Part shown: piece after piece, positions 56,051 through 64,000 of the stretch
How the letters are laid out: the number at the start of each line of letters is the position of its first letter
How positions within the stretch are numbered: position 1 is the first letter of the stretch
Assembly (NCBI RefSeq): GCF_026745355.1
Contig: NC_079206.1
Location: forward strand, 28,394,117 to 28,458,116
Origin: Beta vulgaris subsp. vulgaris
Taxonomy: Eukaryota; Streptophyta; Magnoliopsida; Caryophyllales; Amaranthaceae
DNA length: 64,000 bases
Direction: 5' to 3'
Program-made: the position numbers and the translations under genes
The notes under the pieces: generated by a model
Databases searched by the model: none
The model's input: the letters and a program-made list of their open reading frames with translations, nothing else
What the model was told of the DNA's origin: nothing

Positions 56051-56274
56051 ATAAGGGTAGTATTGTAATTACGTCGCTAGGCTTAGTCAACCCTATGTTA
56101 GTTTAACCTAGGTTTAACCTTTTAATCCTAAAAACTAACGAAAACTCATCATTAATGTCACGTGTTAACAATATAATTAATTAAAGGGTTATTTGCAACA
56201 TTAACTTTTCTTTGGTCTACCATATATAATAAGCTAAAGTACAGGGTTATTAGAGAGAATTTCCGTTTTATTTA

Positions 56275-56754
56275 TCTCTATCTCTCTCCTCTTCTCATGG
56301 ATTTCTTGAAAACTGTATAGAGAAAGTATATATAGTATGACCAAAGAGATACTATGATTCATCGATTGATAGAGATAAAGAAATGTTGTTCCCCAAATAA
56401 GGTCGATAGACTAAGCATATAAATAAAGGTGAATAGATTGATAAATGTAATACAAGGTAGTACCCCATCTGACTATAATATAGTGTTTATATTCTTTTTT
56501 AGGAGTATGTAGATGTTGTTCTTGTTTATTTTTTTTAATTTTCTATTTTTTTCTTAAATTAAAAAAATCGTGCCACCATCATTTATTCGCTCCATTTATG
56601 TTTCCAACCCAAAAATAAGAGGACGTGAAACAAACACAACATGAAGTGCCTTGCCATACCATTCCGAACGACCCGTTTGCTAACAATAGTCGTTAAACCC
56701 CTACGTATAAAATATTGCGTTAACATTGTATTGTGGTAGTATTGGATTTATATG
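56275..56754. other. Spacer between MULE and copia element
   Basis: Begins with the right part of the repeat that the MULE entered (tctatctctctcctcttctc). Otherwise AT-rich, no gene seen. Confidence 0.4.
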
Positions 56755-56878
56755 TGTTATATTTGTAATATTGTATAATGGGCCAAAGCCCCTCTCATAC
56801 CTTGTATATAAGCTGTAAATTGTTAGCTAATGAAGATTAAGGAAATACAAACCCTAAACTTGACATGGTATCGGAGCC
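56755..56878 (+). repeat. copia 5' LTR (part) and primer binding site
   Basis: The TATA-like cttgtatataagct is at about 56801-56815 and the LTR end acttgaca at 56865. The PBS tggtatcggagcc occupies 56866-56878. The true LTR start may be 56727-56755. Confidence 0.65.
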
Positions 56879-56959
56879 AAAACCACAAACAACCTAATTT
56901 TTCTTTCCTCTCTACCGTCTTTGCCCAGCCGACCACCAGTGTGTGTCCTTGCTGTCGCC

Positions 56960-58138
56960 ATGACTGAAGAGGCTAAGATTAATCTTCATTTACCATTTTA
57001 CTTAGGTTCCGGTGACCCAGAAACCTTATCACCCATGTGACCCTCAAGAGGGATAATTATATGGCATGAAAAAGGGTCATAACCTTGTCCCGTAAGGCTC
57101 GACATAAATTCAGTTTCATCTATGGGACTATTCAAAAACTGGTTATTTCTAAGAAGCTTCTTGACTGGGACACGATAAATTGCATTTATTTCATGGATAT
57201 TACAAAGTTTCAATTCCAAACTTGCTCCTCTATCCCCTTTTATGATGATGTTAAGGATTTTACGGACTTACCTTGAACAACGCTTTTGCGTTCCTAATAG
57301 CCCTCGGCTGCAGCAACTTCGACCCACGATTGTGGAATGTGAACAGCCCAAGACCATGATTATCGAGGATTACTTCAATAGCGTGACCGGACTCGCTCTA
57401 TGAAAAAATTCACTATTTAAAACCTTTGCATCAATGTTCTTGTGGCAAGTGAACCTGTGATGTTGCCACAAAAGTTGCTGCGGATCGGGATGAAGAAATC
57501 CTCTATCAATTTTTAATTGAACTAGATGATGATCTTTATAGCCTCATTCGGTCGAATTTACTTTCTTTTTCTCCTCCTGTTTATCTCACGTGTGCTTATC
57601 AATCCCTCCTTCAAGAGGAGCGATCTCGCGTTATGCTCGTGGTAAATCTCTCAACTGACACTAGACCTGGGCATGGGCCGGGCCTGTTCACGGGGTTGGG
57701 GGAGTGCCGAGCCGAGCATCAAATTTCCAGATTTTGTCCATGGGCTCGTCCTCCTGCGGGCTGGCCCGTATTTTATGTTATTTTATTTGATTTTTGACAG
57801 TTTTAGGCTAAAAAACAGAGGAAAGGAGCGTTTGGCCCATGGGCCACTAGGCGAGCTCATGCCGGTGCGGGCCTGAAATAAAATTCCCTGATCGTGACAG
57901 GCCTGCGACCCACGTTACAGACAATAGGCCGGGCCGGGCCTCAAATGGGCTCGTGCCGGGTCGCAGGCCCGACCCATGCCCACCTCTAGCTGACACTCAT
58001 GCCTTTACCATTCAACTTGATCCTCACAAGCCTACTCGTTCGAACAAGCGCAATCTACTTTGTTCTCATTGCAAACGAAGGGGTCATGACCGTGATACTT
58101 GTTTAAAGCTTACTGGTCCGCCATCTTGGTATATTTAG
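56960..58138 (+). pseudogene. copia gag (degenerate, split by a MITE)
   Basis: The start ATG at 56960 gives MTEEAKINLHLPFYLGSGD. Later traces include a YQFLIELDDDLYSLIRS segment, and after the MITE the CCHC knuckle CSHCKRRGHDRDTC (CX2CX4HX4C), intact. Numerous stops and frameshifts before 57480. Confidence 0.75.
57662..57988. mobile_element. hAT-like MITE in copia gag
   Basis: The left end tagacctgggcatgggccgg is inverted at the right end (gacccatgcccacctcta). Flanks actgacac and gctgacac are an 8-bp duplication with one mismatch. 327 bp, rich in gggccggg and its complement. Related in style to the 37649-38302 MITE. Confidence 0.85.
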
Positions 58139-58329
58139 AAGTATGGGTCTTGTTCATCCCATGGGGTTTCACCTACTACTGCCATGTATTCCAGTGCTGC
58201 TCTTCGCCCCAAAATCCTTATTGTCGCACCTTCTGTGCATGCACACGCTGTCACCGAGCCGTGCCCGTCACTCCTGACGCTGCTCCGCATACTGCCTCTC
58301 TTAGCAAAGAACAAGTTCAACTTCTTTTG

Positions 58330-58844
58330 AATATGCTTGGCACTAACAAGTCTTCGGGTGAGTGTATGGCGGGTAAATCTTCTTCTTTGTTATGGATTAT
58401 CGATACCGGGGTATTGCATCATGTCATTGGTGATGCTTCTTGCTTATCTCACATAAACCATGTTACCGATTGTCCCGTGGGCCTTCCTAATGGCTCTCGT
58501 GCTCTTACTACCCTTGCGGGTAGTGTGACTTTTCCCGGTGGTGTTGTTCTACATCATATGCTCTATGTACCGCAATTGACTTGAATTTTGATCTCCGTCT
58601 CACAGTTGATTGATGACTCTCATTGTATTGTTAGTTTCACTAAATCTTTGTGTGCTATTTAGGACCAACGTTTAGGGAACCTGATTGGAGCCGATGAATG
58701 TCGTGATGGACTTTATTATTTTCGAAGTATTCCAACAGTGCAAGCCGTGATCGTTTCGGAATTGACAAAGTTTGAGTTATGTCATCATAGATTAGGACAT
58801 CCTATTGATCGTGTTGTCAAGTTAGTTCATGCTATTTGTTCTAG
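58330..58844 (+). pseudogene. copia protease and integrase N-terminus (degenerate)
   Basis: Protease motif SLLWIIDTGVLHHV, where copia proteases usually have D-[ST]-G-A. Then LPNGSRALTTLAGSVTFPGG and VVLHHMLYVPQLT. The HHCC zinc motif of the integrase begins LCHHRLGHPIDRVVKLVH and is then cut by the CACTA remnant. In-frame stops at about 58582 and 58660. Confidence 0.8.
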
Positions 58845-59607
58845 TACTAGTCCGAAAAAAATTTCTATATCCTTTTTTTAAATGGTTGAAGAAATGGCAT
58901 CCGGATAGAAGGGTTGTGTATCCTTTCGTCGCCTCTGATGCTAAAAATGCTGGTTTCAGCAAATTCAGGAAGCTTCTTCAGGTTTTTAGCTTTTCGTAAT
59001 TTACCGAATTTTGTTTTATTTAAATTAAATTTACTTGATTTGTTAATTTTTTGATTGTGAAATTTGAAGTGTTGTTGGATCAAGGTAAATGATCAATGTA
59101 TATATGACGCAAGATTTTATGAACCAATAGAAGAAGAAGAAGATCAGGATTTTGTGATTGTTAATATCCAGATTTGACGTTAGGGTGGTTATATTTTTTG
59201 GGATTTTTTTCATTTTTATTTTATTTAGAATCAATATGATGTTAGGGTTTCTAATTTTAATTTTATTTGATTTTATATATTTTTTATCTGTTGGATTTTG
59301 TGTATATGATATATTTTTGTATAAGCATTCTTTGTCATTACTTCTAATTTGTTGTGTTTTATTTTTTTTCCTACATCTTTTTCTTTCAAATTTGATGGTA
59401 AAAGGCAAAAAAAAATAATCATCTATACCAGTATCTATTGTTGCGATTATGGTCTACAACCGCAGCAATAAGTCAAACCTATTGCTGCAGTTACAGAACC
59501 GCAACAATAGATTTTTACCTATTGTTGTGCCTTGATTTGCAGTGGCGCGAAATCCACAACAATAGGCCACTTAGAAACCACCGCAATTAATCATTATTCT
59601 ACTAGTG
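58845..59607. mobile_element. Degenerate CACTA element in copia integrase
   Basis: The right end tctactagtg is a perfect inverted CACTAGTAGA terminus. The left end reads tactagtccgaaaaa, a near match with the first C changed. The right subterminal region (59430-59580) has repeated cctattgttgcgg and ccgcaacaatagg motifs. The 3-bp flanks do not match clearly. About 760 bp, no transposase. Confidence 0.65.
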
Positions 59608-61260
59608 CTATTCTACGCCTTCTACTTGTGATGTCATTTATTTTTTAACTTTGTGAATGATTTTTCTAGAGACGTTTGGGTTTATTCGCTTTGTGATAAA
59701 ACTGAAGTTCACAAAGCTTTTCACAGTTTATTTGCTATGGTTGAGTGTTAAATTGATAAACTTGTAAAAATTGTGCTTAGTGATAACTAGGGGTGTAAGC
59801 GGAATGCAAAAAGTCCAGAGTCTGATGCAGTCAAGTCCAAATTTGTCGAAGTGGACTGGAATGAAATTTTTTTGGACTGGACTCGGACTCAAATTTTCGA
59901 GTCCAAATATTTTTGGACTGGATTTGGACTCACCCCTTTGGAGTCCAATAAATCCAGTCCACTCTAAAAAATAGTTTTATATATTATATATATTTAATAT
60001 TTATATATAAAATCCATATATATTTAATATTTATATATATTATATAAAAGATGCATGTGACTTATTTTATGAAATAGATATTATAAGCTTAATTTTCAAA
60101 TTCAATTATGAGAAAACAGTGTGAATCATTGAATCTAAATCGCAGAAAAAAATATAATAATCAGACTGGACTCCAAAATTATTTGGATCGGACCTGGACT
60201 CAATTTCTCGAGGCCAAAAAACTTTGGACTGGATTCGGATTTGGCAAAGTCCAATCCACTAACACCCTAGTGATAATGAAACTGAGTTCAATTGCATGCT
60301 TGACTATTTTTCTTCATGTGGCATTTTATTTCAGATCTCTTGTGTGGGCACCCCTCAACTAAATGGTCGAGCTGAGCGTGAACATCAACATATTTTTAAT
60401 GTTGCTCGTGCTTTGATGTTTCAAGCTCATCAACCTGTTACTTTTTGGGGGGAATGTATTCTCACTGCAGTTCACCTAATTAATAAGACTCCCTAGGGTT
60501 TATTACAAAACCATACCCCCATGAGATGATTTATGGTCATGAGCCTGATTTTGATGTTTTATGCATTTTTGGATGTTTGTGCTTTGCTAATAACCAAAAA
60601 TCTAAAGGAAATAAGTTTGCTCCTCGTAGTCGTAGTTGTGTTTTTATGGGCTACTCTAGTGGTAAAAAGGGGTGGAAACTGTATGATTTGGAGAACATTG
60701 TCTTCTTTGTTTTTCGTGATGTGCGATTTTATGAAATCGAATTTCCTTTTGCTAATTTTACTCCTCACACTGATGTTGCTCCTAATGGTTTCCTTGGCAT
60801 TGATTTAGTATTTTTGGACGATTTGGAGTCCATTTTAATTGATGATGGGGGTTGTGCTGGGCCCACTATTGCTCTTGGTCCGCTTCTTCCCTCGGCCTCG
60901 CATCCCACTTCCCCCTCCTGTGTCGGGACTTTGGATGTGGGTCATGCGCTGGAGACCCCGGTTGCGAACACGCTGGGTGCTGAGCCCAGTCCTCCCACAC
61001 ATGCTGATCCCACGCCAGGCGCTGAGCCCAGTCCTTTACCCTCCGTTGAGCCCTTGCTGGGTGATGCGCCCAACACATCTTCGGTATCCTTTGAGCCAAG
61101 TAGCTCCCTTGGGCCCGCTGAGTCCTGTGATTCTTCTTCCTTTGGCTCGTTGGTTTCTCTTGGGCTTGGTCACAGAAGCAAGCGTCCCTCTACATTGCTT
61201 CGCAATTTTGTCACGCACTCCGTTCGTAAAAATAAGTCCATCACCTAGTTCATCTGACTC
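59608..61260 (+). pseudogene. copia integrase core and C-terminal region (split)
   Basis: Upstream of the MITE the strand reads to the VLSDN position, the second catalytic Asp. Downstream it resumes ETEFNCMLDYF, GTPQLNGRAEREHQH with the catalytic Glu, and ARALMFQAHQPVTFWGE. A stop is at 60497. The later frame 60526-61248 contains MIYGHEPDFDVLCIFGCLCF and the GYSSGKKGWKLYDL motif of copia integrase C-termini, followed by a long Pro/Ser-rich linker. Confidence 0.82.
59788..60269. mobile_element. hAT-like MITE at the second catalytic Asp of copia integrase
   Basis: The left end taggggtgtaagcgga is inverted at the right end as tccactaacacccta. Flanks gtgataac and gtgataat form an 8-bp duplication with one mismatch. 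482 bp. Interior repeats of ggactggactcgg-type motifs on one side and the complement on the other. Confidence 0.88.
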
Positions 61261-61404
61261 CACTGGCTCTCCAGGTACTCCTTACCCCTTAGCACACTTT
61301 GTAACTTGTGATAAATTTTCTCTACGCCACCGTGCTTTTCTTGCAGCTATTTCAGAAACTATTGAACCTTGCAATTCTACGGAAGCTATGCAAACTCCTG
61401 GTTG

Positions 61405-62207
61405 GTAGGATGTTATGCAGAAGAAGATTAGTTCTCTTAAAGATAATGGTACTTGGGTCATGGAAACTCTTCCTCCCGGGAAGAAGGCTCTTGGTTGCAA
61501 GTGGGTTTATAAGGTCAAACATCATTCTGATGGGACTGTTGAATGTCTCAAGGTTCGTCTTGTTATTTTTGGGAATCATCAGGTAAAGGATATTAACTAT
61601 ACCGAGACTTTTGCTCCTCTTGCTATAATAGTCACTGTTCATGCTTTTTTAGCCATTGATGCAGCGGAAAATTGGGAATTACATCAAATGGATGTTCATA
61701 ATACCTTCCTGCACGGTGACTTATATGATGAAGTGTATGCGTCCTCCTCCAGGTTTTATCCCTCCTCGACCTAGCTTAATTTATCGCTTGAAGAAGTCTC
61801 TCTATGGCCTTCGTCAAGCTCCTCGGTGTTGGTTCTCTAAGCTTACTACCTCTCTCTTGTCTTATGGTTTTTCTCAATCTTACTCGGATTATTCCCTGTT
61901 CACTCTGACTAGGGGCTATGTGCATCTATTTGTGCTTATCTATGTGGATGACTTGATTATTTTAGGTAATGACGCTGCTGCCATCACTTCTTTAAAAGCG
62001 TATCTCAGTTCTTACTTTCATATGAAGGACTTGGGTGTGCTTAAGTATTTTCTTGGCATTGAGGTTGCTCGTAGTTCTGATGGCATCTTCCCGTGTCAAC
62101 GGAAATACACGTTGGATATTCTTACAAAGGTCGGTCTCCTAGGGACAAAGCCTGTTGCTTTTCCTATTGAGCAAAATCAGACTCTTGCCCTTGCTACTAG
62201 TGAGTTT
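61405..62207 (+). pseudogene. copia reverse transcriptase (degenerate)
   Basis: Begins near KISSLKDNGTWVMETLPPGK, then GCKWVYKVKHHSDGTVE and the [13 protein letters not shown] block. A frameshift near 61745 moves to the frame with [20 protein letters not shown], the catalytic box YVDD at 61941-61952 and [20 protein letters not shown]. The usual QMDVxxAFLHG has Asn-Thr in place of xx-Ala. It ends where the element is truncated. Confidence 0.88.
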
Positions 62208-62790
62208 CTCATGATCATGCTCTATTTTATAGATGATTTTTGCCTGATATATTACTTTTTAGTATAAGTTTAGAGACTTATGATATGTTTTCTTCTCATA
62301 TTTTGACGTTTTAAGAGTTATGTTACTGAAGTAATAAAGTTGTTTTAAAATGAAACATTTGCTCGATAAATTACTTGTTATTCTAGTACTACTTATACAT
62401 GTTAATTGCGCTTATTTAATATTTATTTATAATAGTAGTATGTATTTACTATATAAATACTTTGTTTTAAGAGCCCATCTATTCATAATCCTATTAGTTT
62501 GCTTTGTAGGAAAAGAAAAAAAAGAGAAAGAAAGAAAGTAGAGAAGAATTATGTATGAATCCCACTAAGGAAATAAGACCAAGAGTAAAACAAAATGGAG
62601 TTGAATTTCTAAAAGAAAAGGAAAAAAACCTTTTCTTGGCCCTAAAAGATCAACAGCAAAGAGGGGAGCCACAGAAGGAAAAAAAAAAAAAAAACAAAAA
62701 ACAAAAAACAAGACGGCAACAATAAAAAAGAAAAGAAAAAGGGAGCCTAAACCTAAGAAAAAGAGAAGAACGCAGCATTGAGCACGGAGC
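62208..62790. other. Spacer upstream of NRPB12; no gene seen
   Basis: AT-rich, then a purine-rich stretch (62500-62780) that reads as open frames on the minus strand only because of poly-A. It probably includes the NRPB12 promoter; no clear TATA box. Confidence 0.45.
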
Positions 62791-63143
62791 ACAAAGGACG
62801 AAGAACCAGTAGACAGAACACAGAAGTCTCACAGCAGCGAACCAAACCCTTTCGCTAATCTTTCTCTTCAAACCTTGCCGTCCTCTGCTCAACTGCCCTT
62901 TTTTTGAGTGGAAATTCGAAATCGCAGGTAAAAACTCTGTTCCTTCATCTTTTTTACAGTACAATTCGGATTCTATGGTAATAATTTCATGTAATTAATA
63001 CTTAGTTTATACCTTGAACTTTTTAATTTGTTGTTTTTAGGGTTTCATAATTAATAGTTCATACAATATTGAAGTTTTAGCTTACAAAAAACAGTAAATT
63101 GGATTCTCTGATTTGTTAGAGTTTCTTATTTTCAGTATCAGTG
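62791..63143 (+). other. NRPB12 5'UTR with leader intron
   Basis: A pyrimidine-rich leader ends at gaaatcgcag, followed by the donor gtaaaaact (about 62928). The acceptor ttattttcag ends at about 63135, nine bases before the ATG. Start of transcription not determined. Confidence 0.5.
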
Positions 63144-63403
63144 ATGGATCCTCAACCTGAACCCGTGAGCTACATTTGCGGAGGTCCTTTCTTTTATTTT
63201 CTCTCTCTTTGTTCTTTTTCGTAATCTTGTTTATTTATTTAATCATTTGTTTCCACTTCTCATGGATGGATTAAAGTCTGTAAAGTTTTTTATTGTTTTT
63301 GGATGTATAGATTGTGGGCAAGAGAACACACTGAAGCCTGGTGATGTTATTCAGTGTAGAGAGTGCGGCTACCGTATTCTTTACAAGAAAAGAACTCGAA
63401 GAA
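63144..63403 (+). CDS. NRPB12: RNA polymerase subunit RPABC4/NRPB12, first two coding exons (partial)
   Basis: Smallest zinc-ribbon subunit, shared by nuclear RNA polymerases. Exon 1 (63144-63183) encodes [13 protein letters not shown] and one base of the next codon. Exon 2 (63311-63403) begins after gtatag, completes Asp and reads [20 protein letters not shown] and then [11 protein letters not shown]. The zinc ligands are two CX2C pairs, CGDC and CREC. Plant NRPB12 is 51 residues, so about 44 are here; the last seven or so should be in an exon beyond 64000. The donor gtacgg follows at 63404. Start choice is certain from conservation of MDP-PEPV. Confidence 0.93.
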
Positions 63404-64000
63404 GTACGGAACTTTTCTATTTTCTCTTTTTGATTGATCATTGTCTTTTCGTAATTGTATTATCTTCTGCCTTCCTGTCATGTTAATATCAGGAATTCAT
63501 GATTTTTCAACTCGGCTAATTTTTTTTGGTAGTCTGGTTTGAGGTTATGAGTGTTACTTTTCGAGTTCCTAAGGGGGAGTTTTAGGTGGGAGTTTGTGTT
63601 TATTGGGATCTGAAGACTGGTGTCATTGACTCATTGTTTGAGTATTTTCAAGGGTTTTTATGGTTTGTTTTGGTGTATCCCTTAGGTATGGTTTTCCTTT
63701 GATTTGAGCAGTTTGGTTGATTTTATTAAGGACCTAGTTGGTTAATATACTAAAATTAGGAATTGGTGTTAAATAAATGCTTTTAAGTTTCTCTGTGTTG
63801 ATGTTATGTGGCGAATTTTGAGCTATGATCTTCACAAGTTTGATGAAAGCTGTGAATATGTGATGTCTATGATGGTATAAGGATCTTCATCCTGTTCAGA
63901 GTTTTTCAAAGTACTGGGCAGCTTTGTAACTTTGACAACTTCATTTACCTTAGGTGTTGTTTGTTGACTGCCTGACTGGTGTCATGTCTGACATGACAAG
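63404..64000 (+). other. NRPB12 intron (incomplete)
   Basis: T-rich. No match to the expected C-terminal codons (VQYEAR-like) was found before the window end. Confidence 0.5.

Larger units (their letters stand above)
38374..56265 (+). mobile_element. Mutator-like element (MULE) carrying a nested Ogre-like element
   Basis: Terminal inverted repeats of about 158 bp (38374-38530 and 56107-56265) share gaaattctctcta, ttgtactttagcttatt and taatgttgcaaataaccc. They are flanked by an exact 9-bp duplication ttttattta (38365-38373 and 56266-56274), the Mutator signature. A degenerate MULE transposase reads on the plus strand, and a GRF-type zinc-finger ORF reads on the minus strand near the right end. 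Removing the nested retrotransposon leaves about 5.2 kb, a normal MULE size. Confidence 0.9.
56755..62207 (+). mobile_element. 3'-truncated Ty1/copia retrotransposon with three nested elements
   Basis: A short 5' LTR (left edge uncertain, ends acttgaca at 56865) is followed by the initiator-tRNA-Met PBS tggtatcggagcc. Domain order gag, protease, integrase, RT defines Ty1/copia. The sequence stops inside the region after RT (ALATSEFL near 62205): RNase H, PPT and 3' LTR are missing. gag and integrase are interrupted by MITEs at 57662 and 59788 and by a CACTA remnant at 58845. Confidence 0.88.

Noticed and set aside
37540..56330. A single complete Stowaway MITE split by the hAT MITE and the MULE
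   Set aside because: Interior words on both sides fit, but the right terminus after about 56320 does not match the left TIR, so completeness cannot be supported.
58845..58848. Exact left boundary and target duplication of the CACTA remnant in copia
   Set aside because: The first base of CACTA is changed and the 3-bp flanks (tag or cta versus cta) depend on a one-base choice; left as approximate.
62565..62964. Minus-strand Phe/Leu-rich frames upstream of NRPB12
   Set aside because: They come from poly-A and purine-rich stretches in the promoter and leader of a plus-strand gene.

Overview
The window is nuclear DNA of a flowering plant, almost certainly a eudicot. It is AT-rich, its genes are split by introns, and most of it is transposable elements. 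Four host genes are recognisable: the 3' end of a proteasome maturation factor gene (UMP1/POMP family, + strand, 710-1289); a class I LOB-domain gene (- strand, two exons at 21391-21756 and 16390-16812); a SUVR3-type SET-domain gene (- strand, exons 25707-26289 and 22519-22907); and the first coding exons of the RNA polymerase subunit NRPB12/RPABC4 (+ strand, 63144-63403). From memory, SUVR3 and LBD20 are neighbours in Arabidopsis (At3g03750/At3g03760), so the middle pair looks like conserved microsynteny. The species cannot be read from the sequence. Retand-type elements fit Caryophyllales but do not prove it.

Layout. 1-1289: UMP1 end. 2085-4896: an old terminal-inverted-repeat element with Helitron and Stowaway insertions. 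4920-16092: complete Ty3/gypsy element of the Tat/Retand kind (gypsy-1, +), 5-bp target duplication TCTTG. 16390-26289: the LBD and SUVR3 genes with TE-swollen introns. 26500-37309: second Tat/Retand element (gypsy-2, -), duplication CATAT, ending 211 bp from the SUVR3 start codon. 37649-38302: hAT-like MITE. 38374-56265: a Mutator-like element (MULE) with an exact 9-bp duplication. It contains a gag-only Ogre/Tat-like retrotransposon (43388-56050), which in turn holds a solo LTR, a CACTA element and a long foldback. 56755-62207: a 3'-truncated Ty1/copia element broken by two hAT-like MITEs and a CACTA remnant. 63144-end: NRPB12.

The most interesting biology is in the two Tat/Retand elements. 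Each carries, downstream of pol and on the opposite strand, a second gene of the 'putative gypsy type transposon' family (Transposase_28 in Pfam terms). Each copy has its own TATA box, GT-AG introns readable only on the antisense strand, at least one intron at the same place in both elements, and a C-terminal coiled-coil-like tail. Introns on the antisense strand would not be removed from the genomic RNA, which explains how they survive retrotransposition. Arrays of 155, 84 or 104 bp lie in the non-coding 3' portions of these elements. The two elements have decayed differently: gypsy-1 mainly by small indels, despite almost identical LTRs; gypsy-2 largely by C-to-T or G-to-A changes, as expected for methylated DNA.

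No tRNA, rRNA, microRNA or CRISPR array was recognised. Splice sites, element ends and target duplications were read by eye; family assignments are from remembered motifs, not a database search.
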